A DNA stretch of 64,000 nt from contig CM053031.1 in the NCBI GenBank assembly GCA_028564925.1, positions 168,423,084 through 168,487,083 of the forward strand. Reading direction: 5' to 3'. Below, piece after piece: positions 1 to 10,028 of the stretch. This stretch comes from Lithobates sylvaticus (Eukaryota; Chordata; Amphibia; Anura; Ranidae). A program made the position numbers and the translations under genes. The notes under the pieces were generated by a model. The model ran no database searches and was not told where the DNA came from. It worked only from the letters and a program-made list of their open reading frames with translations. The first letter of the stretch is position 1; each line of letters starts with the position of its first letter.

Positions 1-415
1 GAACATTTGCCACATCGGGTCATACCGTGATTTAATTGCCTGGCATTGGAGTTAACTGAATAGTGACTAGATGTTAACTTGTCACGCAGGGACCTAGCTC
101 GTCCAAAAATTATTTCTGGTGAGGGACTAACGTATTTGTTAAGGATGGGATCCTTATGAAGGGTTGGCCAGTAATTGTCTAGAATGCTGCGCAATTCTTT
201 ATGTTGTGAATATCTAGTGATATACTTGACAGTCTTTTTTTGTTTGTTTGGCTTTGTACAGTAGCGAGTTACGTGATTGGCGTAAAGCTTTATTGAAGGC
301 ATTGCGAAGTAGTCTTGCTATAACCTCTTGCCTGTAGTCAGTTACGAAGTGCGTTGGCTTGGATTTTGAATTTATCCAGTTACGTATAATTACGACATAA
401 CCTGAGATATTGGGC
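1..415 (-). pseudogene. Penelope-like element fragment, end of RT and linker
   Basis: Read on the minus strand, this stretch gives peptides typical of the C-terminal part of a Penelope-like reverse transcriptase and of the linker that follows it. Near 250-310 it reads FNKALRQSRNSLL; near 60-200 it reads ILDNYWPTLHKDPILN and FGRARSLRDKLTSSHY; a cysteine pair (RCGKC) comes close to position 1. The peptides fall in different frames, so the copy is dead. The GIY-YIG endonuclease expected next would lie outside the window. The catalytic RT core is missing because the copy ends near 420, where a MITE end and a Tc1 element begin. A separate PLE copy with its endonuclease lies at 41.5 kb. The family call is from remembered motifs, not a search. 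Confidence 0.6.
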
Positions 416-439
416 ATATGGGATCCTCTTAATGAGTGG

Positions 440-476
440 TTTTGTCTGTGGAAAATCCGATTGTGTGTACGAGGCT
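440..476. mobile_element. PIF/Harbinger-type MITE, one end only
   Basis: The sequence reads toward an end of the form TCCGATTGTGTGTACGAGGC followed by TTA. This matches the right end of the full MITE at 6630-6985, which has a 3-bp TTA duplication. Only one end is visible here, squeezed between the PLE fragment and the Tc1 element. Confidence 0.45.
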
Positions 477-479
477 TTA

Positions 480-1007
480 GTCTGCTTGTCTTCAGCAAAC
501 TGTGGCCTTCCTTGTGCATCATCTTTAGTAGAGGCTTCCTTCTGGGACAACCATGCAAACCAATTTGATGCAGTGTGCAGGGTATGGGCTGAGCTGACCC
601 CCCCCCCCCCATCCCTTCAACCTCTGCAGCAATGCTGGCAGCACTCATAGGTCTATTTCCCAAAGACAACCTCTGGATATGACGCTGAGCACATGCACTC
701 AACTTCTTTGGTCGACTATGACGAGGCCTGTTCTGAGTGGAACATGCCCTGTTAAACAGTTGAATGATCTTGGCCACTGTGTTGCAGCTCAGTTTCAGGA
801 TGTTGGCAATCTTCTTATAGCCTAGGCCAGTGATGGCGAACCTTGGCACCCCAGATGTTTTGGAACTACATTTCCCATGATGCTCATGCACTCTGCAGTG
901 TGGTTGAGCATCTGGGGTGCCAAGGTTCGCCATCACTGGCCTAGGCCATCTTTATGTAGAGCAACAATTCTTTTTTTTTTCTTTTCAGCTCCTCAGAGTT
1001 TTGCCAT
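480..1007 (-). pseudogene. Tc1 transposase, N-terminal DNA-binding half
   Basis: Transposases of this family bind the terminal repeats through paired helix-turn-helix domains and cut with a DDE domain. Only the binding part is present. A likely start ATG is at 1007. The reading RIVALHKDGLGYKKIANILK is broken after GLG by the MITE and its duplicated target. It continues with NTVAKIIQLF, NRPRHSRPKKLSA and SIAAEVEG, then TLHQIGLHG and RRKPLLKMMHK, then PQFAEDKQTK in another frame. A run of about ten C (599-610) and the MITE both disturb the frame. The DDE domain is missing entirely, since homology ends at about 480. A long minus-strand open frame over 214-936 is a chimera of PLE, MITE and Tc1 sequence and is not one protein. 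Confidence 0.75.
828..938. mobile_element. hAT MITE, 111 bp, in Tc1 transposase
   Basis: Near-perfect inverted ends begin CAGTGATGGCGAACCTTGGC and close with the complement. The element is flanked by identical 8-bp copies GCCTAGGC at 820-827 and 939-946, the target duplication length of hAT transposons. It is too short to code and must have been moved by a hAT transposase acting in trans. It interrupts the Tc1 transposase, so it is younger than that copy. Confidence 0.9.
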
Positions 1008-1383
1008 GAGGTGCCATGTTGAACTTCCAGTGACCAGTATGAGAGAGAGCGAAAACACCAAATTTAACACTAATGTATCACATGACCCCGGGGAGGGAAA
1101 ATGGCTAATTGGGCCCAATTTGGACATTTTCACTTAGGGGTGTACTCACTTTTGTTGCCTGGGGTTTAGACATTAATGGCTGTGTGTTGAGTTATTTTGA
1201 GGGGACAGCAAATTTACACTGTTATACAAGCTGTACACTCCCTACTTCACATTGTAGTAAAGTGTAGTTTCTTTAGTGTTGTCGCATGAAAAGATATAAT
1301 AAAATATTTACAAAAATGTGAGGGGTGTACTCACTTTTGTGAGATACTGTAATGTACACTACACACTTGCCACTGTATTATAT

Positions 1384-2229
1384 TAGGGCTGTGGAAATGA
1401 AAGATTAATTCCTCGATTAATCGTTCATTTTTTTGATCGATCAAAATTCTTTTGATCGGTACTCACCTCTCCGCCGGGTTCTGGGTCTTTAGGGAGTTCC
1501 GTCGGAGATCCGGTGACGTCGATGTCCATGACTCCTCCCCCTTCCCCAAGTGCCTCCGTCTGCTAACGAAGGGAAGGGGGGAGGAGTCCGGTGACGTTGA
1601 AGTTCTGATTGAACGTAACGCGTACGGGGGAGGAGCTACGCATGACAACACCCGCTGCTGCCCTACGGAACTAACACGATTGTTGGCTTTACAGGCTGTG
1701 TTTTTATCCTCCTTTATGTGAGTAGTTTGTGTTTGAACACAAAAATGAAATCTTATACTTAAGCGGTGAGCACTTAGAGCTTTTCTTTCTACCCATTACC
1801 TGACGTCCTTGCTGAGATCTAAGGAGACATGAGAAAAGTTTATGGTCCGTGTTAACCCTTTTGCTACCCGCTTGCATGACCACCTGTTTGCACAAGGGTC
1901 CATGCCATAAGGTGAGAGTGATTAGTTACACCAGAGGTGGAGGGATTGTCAGGCTACTGTGGAATAAAATGACTTGCGTCAGTGCTACAGTTGGAATTTA
2001 AAATGTATTTGTGTGAACTGTGAAGTTAAGTCATGGATTGTGGAAACTAACTAGTGTCGGGTGATTGTATATAGTGTATACCACATTTACCACTGACTAA
2101 TGCAGAGTTGCAATGCAAGGAGATCAGCTAAAAGTAGTTGGATCTGTATGTGCATTATAATTAGTCGATTAATCAATTTTAAAAAAATCAATTAATCGAA
2201 CACGAACATTTTAATCAGTAACAGCCCTA
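1384..2229. mobile_element. Non-autonomous hAT-like element, 846 bp
   Basis: The ends are inverted: TAGGGCTGT at 1384 and ACAGCCCTA at 2229. Subterminal CGATTAATCG-type motifs also occur in inverse order (1410-1430 and 2160-2200). The flanks TATTATAT and TATTTTAT match at 7 of 8 positions, as expected for an old hAT duplication. The inside includes a GC-rich CpG-bearing stretch (1460-1690). No transposase was seen. Confidence 0.6.
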
Positions 2230-2709
2230 TATTTTATATATACTACACTGACTGCACACTACACTACCTGCATAATTTTCATTCATTTAATATATACGGC
2301 TGCCATGTAAGCAGCAGCCTTGTATAGTGTGGGGCCTTGACTTAGCCCATGAGCCATGATTGGCCAAAGGCACCCTGCCTTCGGCCAGTCATAGCTCTCA
2401 TAGCACATCGCGCTGTGATTGGCCAAACCATGCAGGTCAGGTGCATGCTTTGGCCAATCAGCAGCTCTGCGGCGGGTGAGTTTGCCACAAACACCCCATA
2501 TGTTTTTTCTACAAATAAACAAACAGCTGACGTTTGACTCAAACATCCAGCCTATACCTTAGAGGTGACTATGGCTGAACCATGCTGACTCATTTATGTC
2601 TTCTGACAGACCCAAAGGGTGGACCTTTTAAATGGGAGATGACGGCAGCACAGGAATTTCTTCTGGCTGGGTGCTGGGGAAAGTAACAAGCCCTGCCCAC
2701 TGTTTTGAA
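2230..2709. other. Unassigned stretch with CCAAT-type motifs
   Basis: No gene or known repeat was recognised. Between 2345 and 2465 the motif GATTGGCCAA recurs in both orientations (near 2358, 2418 and 2452), giving an imperfect inverted arrangement around several CCAAT boxes. Because it lies downstream of the minus-strand ERV pol remnant, it could hold old LTR or env-region sequence, but nothing here proves that. Confidence 0.3.
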
Positions 2710-4680
2710 ATGTCTCTGACATCCCTAGCTGCCATACACCCTCTTTATTGAAGGTACCACTTCATCAGTATCTGGTTGTGGGCTACAGCTGCCCTAGTGG
2801 TCAGTCCATTATCTCTCATCTACCCTGCTATTGGCAATGCAGTATGGATGGTGACGGTGTCCTTTCCTGTAATGGTCCCTACATGTTGAAGTGCTGTGTA
2901 GGCCCCAAACAGGTACTTCTCTAGGGGCGTGTATCTCTTCTGTGCCCCTGTCAGTTGTTTGGTCCAAAATCCAATGGGTATTGTGCTCAGTCCTTTCTTT
3001 TCATTTGGATGCCACAGACTCCAAGATATGATACCATCCTGTGCCACTATATCCAGCTGAAATGATACTTCTTGTCTCACGTGTCCCAATCCCTGATGCT
3101 GAAAAATGGCTTCTTTAGCAGCAAGGGATGCGGTCTGCTGCGCTGAACCCCATGAGAACATAAGTCTTTTTCATGGTGACATTGTATATAGGCCTCAGAA
3201 TCAGTCCAAGATGTAGGAAAAAAGATGTCCAGAATCCCACAACTCCAATGAACTTCTGTGCCTCCTTTTTGGTAGTAGGGGCAACAGTGACTGGATAGTT
3301 TGCACAACTGTCTCTGGCATTTTCCTCTGCAGTCCAGTCCACATCATTCCCAGGAATTTCACCTCTGTGGCAGGTCCTTGGTCTTTGTCTCTGTTAATAG
3401 CCCACCCTCTCGTCTCCATATGCTGTATCAGCAGGTGCAGTGCTTCACTTTTTTTTGTCCCAGAGATCATGATGTCATCAATGTAGTGAAACACAGCAAC
3501 TTTCAAATTTGGGGTACTTAAATCTCGGGTAATCAGTCCATGACAAATCGTTGGAGAATAAAGCTAGCCTTGCGAATGGACAGTGGAAGTATACTGGTGG
3601 CCGTCCCACACAAAGGAAAACTGGTCCTGATACTCTGGGTCGAAAAGAAAGCATTAGCCAGGTCTATCACAGCATGATATGCCTCTTTAGCAATTTTCTC
3701 AACAATTGAGATCATATCAGGTACAGCTGACCTCAATGGAGGTGCCACTTTGTTTAGACCTCTGTAATCCACACTCATTCTATATCATCAGGTTTCTTTA
3801 CTGGGAAACAAAAAGGGAGCCACTGCCCCCATCTATAACTGGCCTGAGGTAACATGAGGTATGAACAAGGCCAAAGACAAATCCAAGGAAAAAAACAAGC
3901 TTACTTACCAACCAGCCCACAGACAACCGAATCAACCTGTCTAACAGTATGCGTTAAAAACAGGTGTTTAGTCTGCATGCATTTGCAAATACATGCGTAA
4001 GCTACAGAGCCTCCCCAAGGCACACTGGTATCTGTAGTTACTAAACCCCTTGTTTTATATTGTTAGACAGGTCGATTCGGTTGTCTGTGGGCCGGTCGGT
4101 AAGTAAGCTTGGTGTTTTCTTTGGATCTATCCTTGGCCTTGTTTATACCTTGTGTTGCCCTCCAATGCTGCTTACTGCAATGGCCAGTTATAGGTGGCTT
4201 CCCTTTATGTATCACTGTATATTGGTCAGGCAACACACTGAAACTTTTGCAGCCATTGAGCTATATGCTGGGTGCTCAGTGTGCTCCTGCACCTTTAAGA
4301 AGGGATGTGCTCCCCTTCAGTCCATCTGCCCTCCACCTATCCATAAGAATGCATGTGCTTCCACTGTGGAGTTACTCATTAGTTAGTGATAGGAACTACA
4401 GATACCAGGATGCCTTGGCGAGGCTCTGTAGCTTACGCAAGCATTTTCAAATGCATCCAGACTAAGCCCCTGTTTTTAACGCATACTGTTAGGTTGATTC
4501 GGTTATCTGTGGGCTGTTCGGTAAGTAAGCTTGTTTTTTTACTTGGCCTTATTTATTCTTTACTGGGAACACTGGAGACAAGAAAGGACTTACAGCAGGT
4601 CTAAGGATCCCTACTCTCAACAGTTCTTGCATAGTCTCCCCAATTTCTTTGTGGGCAGGAAGTCTGTACTGCAGTAATAG
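2710..4680 (-). pseudogene. Endogenous retrovirus pol remnant, class I-like
   Basis: This is a fossil pol segment on the minus strand. Peptides of a retroviral reverse transcriptase are visible, including VDYRGLNKVAPPL, AVIDLANAFFS and the YIDD active-site box in FHYIDDIMISG, followed by connection and RNase H-like sequence (KFIGVVGFWTSFF, then TAYTALQHVGT-type sequence toward 2830). The RT start lies at 4555-4680, beyond an inserted fold-back repeat. It is broken in several places and clearly old. No LTR was identified with confidence. The class assignment rests on the YIDD context and is tentative. Confidence 0.75.
3830..4553. repeat. Fold-back repeat inserted in ERV pol
   Basis: Inverted arms lie at about 3880-3956 and 4052-4145. 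Both contain the core AAGCTTACTTACC or its complement and a segment around GACAACCGAATC. A third, direct copy of the right arm is at 4465-4553. The block separates two parts of the retroviral pol remnant, so it is an insertion. Its superfamily and exact ends were not resolved, and it has no coding capacity. Confidence 0.5.
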
Positions 4681-4684
4681 ACAG

Positions 4685-5145
4685 AAGGAAAGCAACGCCA
4701 TCTAAGTGCAGCATTATAAGGACATTTTATTCCATAAAAGACAATTGGTGACTCACAAGATGTATGCAATTTCAGTGCATGTGAGATTAATAATGTGGTT
4801 CATCTGCTCCTGGAAAGACGATCTTCTCACTGGTGAAGAGGCAGCTGATGGGTCCAGGGATGCCAGTGGTTCCCAGACCCATGACGCGGCTCACAGACAT
4901 TGGTGTACGTCACTTCTAGTTGGAGAGAGAGCGGGGAGGAGCGTGTGTTCGGAGCATGCGTTCTACTTCATCAGCCTATGATTGTGGCCATTTTGGAGGC
5001 GGTATATATATAGTCTGTTGTGGCCGGGACTAATCAGGTGTTACCTTGGCAACCTTTCAAGGTGGTAATTAGTGGATCACTGGGCACTGGAGTGTCAGAC
5101 TAACTAGTTAGATACCATCAAGGTAATCTAATAGCAATTCTGATA
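4685..5145 (-). repeat. PLE-type terminal repeat, copy 1 (inverse to 38.2-40.4 kb)
   Basis: This sequence is the reverse complement of the repeat at 38180-38261 plus 40042-40440, which is split there by a hAT-type element. Shared landmarks are the ACTATATAC...CTCCTCCAAAATGGCCAC region, a segment like CATGCATGCTTCGAACGC, and CAGCTGCCTCTTCACC. The phrase CTGATGAAG followed by CGAA-type sequence is common at the noncoding ends of vertebrate Penelope-like elements. The match to 38-40 kb is direct sequence comparison; the PLE link is inference from the neighbour at 40.5-42 kb. Confidence 0.55.
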
Positions 5146-5214
5146 AAAAACGATTGTGTACTGGATGGTTGTTAGCCAGATGGTTGTTAGCCAAAACCAG
5201 AAGGTTTTACCATT

Positions 5215-6435
5215 ATGATTAGAAACAATGAGTATCAAGACAATGATTATGGGCAATATATTTGTATATAAAGGTGGAGATTAAAATAAATAAATATAAG
5301 GATGAAAACAATGATGAACTGGAAATAAGAATGAATATAAATGAAGATAAAAATAGTTATACATTTTGGAATATAGTTATATGGAATGGATTTGGACAGA
5401 GGAGGGATAAGGGGGAAGAGGAGGAAATTAGGAATGTGATAGGTGGGGGGACCGAGAGGATGGGTAAAAAAGAGAGCAAAAAAAGAAAGAATGGGGAGAG
5501 GGGGGAAGGAAGGGGTAACTAGGGAAATTAAGCGAAAGAATAGAGGACGACCAATTTGACAATGGGGGTAGGGTACATTGGGTACTTCCTATTGGAGGAT
5601 GACAAGAGGAGGAATAAAACCGTAAGGGTCCTTGTGCCTAAAAATGATTGATGATGAAGGTTGTTAACCAAAATGAATGAAGGATTATAATAGGGCAAAC
5701 ATATTATATATTATATATGGTAGTGCATGTTTAAACCAGGGAGAAATGTTGTGTGTAATAATAAATAAGAATACACATTTATACATGAAAGAATGGGGTG
5801 AGGGATTAATTGGTGTTAATCTAGACCAGGGATCTCCAAACTACGGCCCTACATCTGTTGCAGAATTACACGTCCCATGAGGCATTGACTAGGCATGATG
5901 GGAATTGTAGTTCCTGAACAACTGGAGGGCCATAGTTTGGAGACCCCTGATCTAGACCAATATTTAAAGTAAAGGGTTCATTTCTAGTTCCTCATTCAGC
6001 CCACCCGGCGCAAGGGTATCTAATCGGTATATACAGTAGGATTCTCTTGGGCAAAGGTGCCTGAAGCGTTCAGCTGCTGGGAAATTATTGGGTATTCCCT
6101 AGTGACCCCTTCCTTCCCCCTCCCCCCTGTCCTTTTTTTTTTTCCTCTCTTTTTTGCCCATCCTCTCGGTTTCCCCTTCCACCTTCCTAATTTCCTCCTC
6201 TTTCCCCTCTCTCCATCCAAGTCCATTCCATGTAACCATATTCCACATTTATAACAATTTTTATCTTCATTTATATTTATTTTTATCTTAATTTTTATTA
6301 AAACTTCCAGTTCATAAAAATAAACTAAATATATGGATGAAAACAATAATTATCTCCATCTTTATATACATATATATTGCCCATAATCATTGTCTCGATA
6401 CTCACGGATTGGCTCATTGTTTCTAATCATAGTAC
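5215..6435. repeat. Fold-back (inverted) repeat, 1.2 kb
   Basis: Arms at about 5215-5530 and 6100-6435 are inverted copies. The left arm starts TTAGAAACAATGAGTATC and the right arm ends with its complement. The arms include a purine-rich run on the left and a pyrimidine-rich run on the right. The 0.57-kb centre holds a hAT MITE. A single-stranded copy could form a long hairpin. No transposase or short target duplication was identified. Confidence 0.6.
5827..5949. mobile_element. hAT MITE, 123 bp
   Basis: The inverted ends are CAGGGATCTCCAAACT and its complement AGTTTGGAGACCCCTG. It is flanked by identical 8-bp target copies ATCTAGAC at 5819-5826 and 5950-5957. It is non-coding and lies in the centre of the fold-back repeat, so it inserted after that repeat formed. 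Confidence 0.9.
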
Positions 6436-6629
6436 ATAGTGGGCAAGGCCGAAAAAAGACACAAGTCCATCAAGTCCGACCCATGTGTGTGATTTTATGT
6501 CAGTATTACATTGTATATCCCTGCATGTTGTGGTCGTTCAGGTGCTTATCTAATAGTTTTCAAAATTATCGATGCTCCCCGCTGAAACCACTGCTTGCGG
6601 AAGAGAATAACACATCTTCACGACTCTTA

Positions 6630-6985
6630 TCCTCCATACACACGGTTGGAAATTCCGACAGAAAACGTCCGATCGGACCATGTTGTCGGAAAATCCGCCC
6701 GTGTGTGGGCTCCATCTGACTTTTTCCGTCGCAGGATCTCAAATTTTCCGACAACAAAATCGAGTGTGCCATGCATGCTCAGATTAAATTACGAGACCAA
6801 AGCTATTGGCTACTAGCCTCTACGTAGTTCTGTCGTACGCAATGAACGTCACCACGTTCAGAATGATCAAATTTTCCGACAACTTTGTCCGACCGTGTGT
6901 ATGCAACACCAGTGTCAGACAAAATCCGTCGGAAAAAATCTGATGGATTTTGTGGTCGGAATTTCCGACCGTGTGTACGGGGGGC
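6630..6985. mobile_element. PIF/Harbinger-type MITE, 356 bp
   Basis: The ends contain ATACACACGGTTGGAAATTCC and the complement of GGAATTTCCGACCGTGTGTA. TTA lies on both sides (6627-6629 and 6986-6988), the 3-bp target preference of PIF/Harbinger elements. Internal copies of TTTTCCGACAAC are arranged in both orientations. It carries no reading frame. The same end motif recurs at 440-476 and in the 44-bp fold-back at 12332. Confidence 0.8.
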
Positions 6986-7008
6986 TTACAGTAAAGAACC
7001 CTCTACGC

Positions 7009-7167
7009 CAGGGATATGCAATTAGCAGACTTCCAGCTGTTGCAAAACTACAAGTCCCAACATGCCTCTGCCTCTGGGTGTCATGCTTGTGGCTGTCAGA
7101 GTCTTGCTATGCCTCATGGGACTTGTAGTTCTGCAACAGCTGGAGGTCCGCTAATTGCATATCCCTG
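7009..7167. mobile_element. hAT MITE, 159 bp
   Basis: The inverted ends are CAGGGATATGCAATTAGC and its complement, with long imperfect arms containing CAGCTGTTGCA and ACTACAAGTCCCA. The 8-bp duplication CTCTACGC is identical at 7001-7008 and 7168-7175. It sits in the CR1 3' tail and has no coding capacity. Confidence 0.95.
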
Positions 7168-7464
7168 CTCTACGCAGTTTAAGGTAAAACCGTTTTTCTT
7201 CAAATTTTAGAACTTAGTCATAACTAAGGTCCTCCAGTCCCTTTATTAGTTTTGTTGCCCTTCTCTGGACCCTCTCTAGTTCCAGCACATCCTTCCTAAA
7301 GGACTGGTGCCCATAACTGGACGACATACTCCAGGTAAGGCCGAACAAGAGTCTTGTAGAGTGGGAGAATTATTGTTTCATCTCCTTTTTAATGCATGTC
7401 AAAATTCTGTTTTCTTTGCTTGCAGCAGCTTGGCATTGCACGCCATTGCTGAGCCTGTCATCTA

Positions 7465-8566
7465 CTAGGCCCCCAGGTCCTTTTCCATCTTAGACTCCCC
7501 CAGAGGTTCTCCCCCTAGTGAGTAGATTGCATTCATGTTTTTGCCACCCAAATACATTATTTTACATTTTTCTACATCAAACCTCATTTGCCATGCAGTT
7601 GCCCACCCCATTAATTTGTTCAGATCTTCTTGCAAGGTTTCCACATCCTGCGGAGAAGTTATTGCCCTGCTTAGTATCGTCCGCAAATACAGATTTACCC
7701 CATCCTCCAGGTCGTTTATGAACAAAATAAATAGGATTGGTCCCAGCACAGAACCCTGGGGGACCCCACTACCCACCTCTGACCATTCCGAGTACTCCCC
7801 ATTTATCACCACCCTCTGAACTCGCCCTTGTAGCTAGTTTTCAATCCGTGTACTCACCTTATGGTCCATGCCAACGGACCTTATTTTGTACAGTAAACGT
7901 TTATGGGGAACTGTATCAAATGCTTTTGCAAAATCCAGATACACCACGTCCACGGACCTTCCTTTATCTAGATGGCAACTCACCTCCTCATAGAAGGTTA
8001 ATAGATTGGTTTGACAAGAACGATTTTTCATAAATCCATACTGATTACTGCTAATGATACCGTTCTCATTACTAAAATCTAGTATATAGTGCTTTATCAT
8101 CCCCTTCAAGAGCTTGCATACTATTGATGTTAGGCTAACTGGTCTGTAATTTCCAGGGATGTATTTTGGGACCTTTTTAAATATTGGTGCTACATTGGCT
8201 TTTCTCCAATCACCTGGTACCATTCCAGTCAGTAGACTGTCAGTAAAAATTAGGAACAATGGTCTGGCAATTACTTGACTGAGTTCCCCAAGTACCCTCG
8301 AATACAAGCCATCTGGTCCCGGGGATTTATTAATGTTAAGCTTCCCAAGTCCAATTTTAATTCTGTCCTCTGTTAACCATGGAGGTGCTTCCTGTGATAT
8401 GTAATAAGGATAAACACTGCAGTTTTGGTTACTGAAGCCCCCCCGATTCCCTTGTGAAGACTGAGGAGAAGAATAAATTCAATACCTTCGCCATCTCCCC
8501 ATCCTTTGTAACCAGATGTCCTTCCTCATTCTTTATGGGGCCAATATTGTCTGTTCTCCCTTTTTT
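7465..8566 (-). pseudogene. CR1 LINE reverse transcriptase, C-terminal two thirds of ORF2
   Basis: CR1 ORF2 makes an endonuclease plus reverse transcriptase that copies the LINE at a nicked target. From right to left the minus strand reads NEEGHLVTKDGEMAKVLN, then INKSPGPDGLYSRVLGELS, APIFKKVPKYIPGNYRPVS, NQYGFMKNRSCQTNLL, VVYLDFAKAFDTVPH (catalytic D in the DFAKAFD block), GVPQGSVLGPILFILFINDL and the thumb region GWATAWQMRFDVEKCKIMYL. The FADDTK catalytic box is still encoded near 7669-7687 but in a different frame from its flanks, so small indels surround it. There is an in-frame stop after STRIEN. It is not functional. The part upstream of 8566 lies at 23.95 kb, across the L1 insertion. 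Confidence 0.9.
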
Positions 8567-8581
8567 ACTGTTTACATACTT
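8567..8581. repeat. Left target-site duplication of the L1
   Basis: ACTGTTTACATACTT here is repeated exactly at 23939-23953. The left copy runs into a poly-T tract (8580-8590), the complement of the L1 poly(A) tail. This shows that the L1 entered the CR1 RT region with its 3' end on the left. Confidence 0.9.
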
Positions 8582-9574
8582 TTTTTTTTTCATTAAGCAT
8601 AATCTTTTATTGAGCAAGAAAAAATGCTCTAAAGCTCTCGAGACAAACATCTAGAATCATATATAGGATTGCATTAGGTATCTCAAGGCATATGCTGACG
8701 TGGTTGCCTGTGGGAACATCAGTATCGTGTAAAATTGAGAGATTATTTTTTTTGGGTAGGGGCATTTTATTGCTTCCATTAGGGGGTTGCTAGCTGGGGT
8801 GAGGTCATCTAATGGGAACTGTGTGTGGAAGGCATGACGGAGCTGTATATACCTGAAAAACATTTGGTTTGGTAATATAAATTAAGATTTTAATCTGTCA
8901 AAGGCATTCAACTTGCCATTATTGGTGATGTGGGACATATAAAATACTCCCTTTGAGCTCCACACCTCGCTGTCTGGGATCGAGTAGAATTCTGAAAGAC
9001 TCGTGTTGTGCCATAGGGGGGTTAAATCATGTAATGCTGGCAAACGTAGCCTATCCGTAGCTAGATTCCAGACTCGTGTGTAGTGATACAATAGTGATCT
9101 GCAGTTGACCATTCTTCCCTCGTTTCTCGCTCCTCCCGTTATTGCTACCATTGAATCCCGTATCGTCTGGGACCACCTGGGACAGAGAAAACAGAGAAAT
9201 CTCTCTCTGTACACTTTGTCAACGTGAAAGATTTGTGACAATTGAGCTGCAAGATAGTATGTAAGTCAGGTAGAGCCATTCCTGCCAGGTCTGTGGGGCT
9301 TTTTAGTTTGTGCCATCAGAGTTTGTGTCTATTGTTGCCCCATATAAATGGCTTTAGGATAGTTTCCATTAGTTTGAAATGCCTGAGCACTAAGTACACT
9401 GGCGAGTGCCAGACCATGTATAAAGTTTTGGGCAAGAGAACCATTTTTACTAGGTTTAAACGTCCCATCACTCCCAGTGGGAGACAAGCCCCAGAGGTAG
9501 ATTAGGACAATCTGCCTAGCAACAGCCATTTCTGGTAAGTAAAAAAAAAATATATATATATATTTTTATTCATT
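8582..9574 (-). pseudogene. L1-type LINE, ORF2 C-terminus and 3' tail
   Basis: This is the 3' end of a minus-strand L1/Tx1-like LINE. Recognisable C-terminal ORF2 peptides are GVMGRFNLVKM-type sequence near 9460, KLMETILKPFIWGN near 9360 and LSQIFHVDKVYRERFLCFL near 9180-9240. They fall in more than one frame, so the gene is decayed. Sequence left of 8880 is a 3' UTR ending in the poly(A) tail (poly-T at 8580-8590 on the plus strand). A TTAA-flanked element (9579-14665) separates this part from the RT at 14.7 kb. Confidence 0.8.
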
Positions 9575-10028
9575 TTAACCACTTCAGCCCCGGACCATTT
9601 GGCAGCCAAAGGACCAGAGGTCTTTTTTCAATTTCGCACTGCACTACTTTAACTGGTAATTGCGCGGTCATGCAATTTTGTAACCAAACGAAATTTGCGT
9701 CCTTTTCTTCCCACAAATAGAGCTTTCTTTTGATGGTATTTGATTGCCTCTGTGATTTTTATTTTTTGCGATATAAACGGAAAAAGAGCGAAAATTTTGA
9801 AAAAAAAAGAGATTTTCTACTTTTTGTTATAAAAAAAATCTAATAAACTCAATTTTAGTCAAACATTTGGGCCAAAATGTATTCAGCCACATGTCTTTAG
9901 TAAAAAAAATGCCAATAAGCGTATATTTATTGGTTTGCGCAAAAGTTATAGCGTCTACAAACTAGAGTACATTTTCTGGAATTTACACCGCTTTTAATTT
10001 ATGACTGCCTATTTCATTTCTTGAGGTG

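Larger units (their letters stand above)
480..1351 (-). mobile_element. Tc1/mariner element, 5' part
   Basis: The right edge (about 1319-1351) is a Tc1-type terminal repeat that reads TACAGTATCTCACAAAAGTG from the outside inward. A second copy of its core, GGGGTGTACTCACTTTTGT, lies about 185 bp inside at 1137-1155, so the end has the IR/DR layout known from Tc1 elements. The transposase N-terminus follows inward at 480-1007. The catalytic domain and the other terminal repeat are absent, because the element stops at 480 next to a MITE end. A hAT MITE splits it at 828-938. The element is inert. Confidence 0.8.
6440..7464 (-). mobile_element. CR1 LINE, 3' untranslated region
   Basis: This is the noncoding tail of the minus-strand CR1 whose RT lies just to the right. 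The plus strand reads AAAAAAGACACAAGTCCATC near 6455, then a region ending in CCTCTACGCAGTTTAAGGTA. I remember similar sequence at vertebrate CR1 3' ends. Two MITEs with exact duplications (6630-6985 and 7009-7167) interrupt it; removing them restores a continuous CR1 tail. The extreme 3' end near 6435 abuts the fold-back repeat. Confidence 0.65.

Noticed and set aside
214-936. 240-codon minus-strand frame as one protein
   Set aside because: It runs through a PLE piece, a MITE end, Tc1 sequence and a hAT MITE. Only parts match any family.
2283-2546. Host promoter suggested by repeated CCAAT boxes
   Set aside because: No TATA box, initiator or gene follows, and the region lies beside an ERV remnant. 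It is left as unassigned.
5262-5522. Lys/Glu-rich 86-codon frame
   Set aside because: It derives from a purine-rich arm of the fold-back repeat; its inverse copy at 6.1-6.4 kb gives a different frame.
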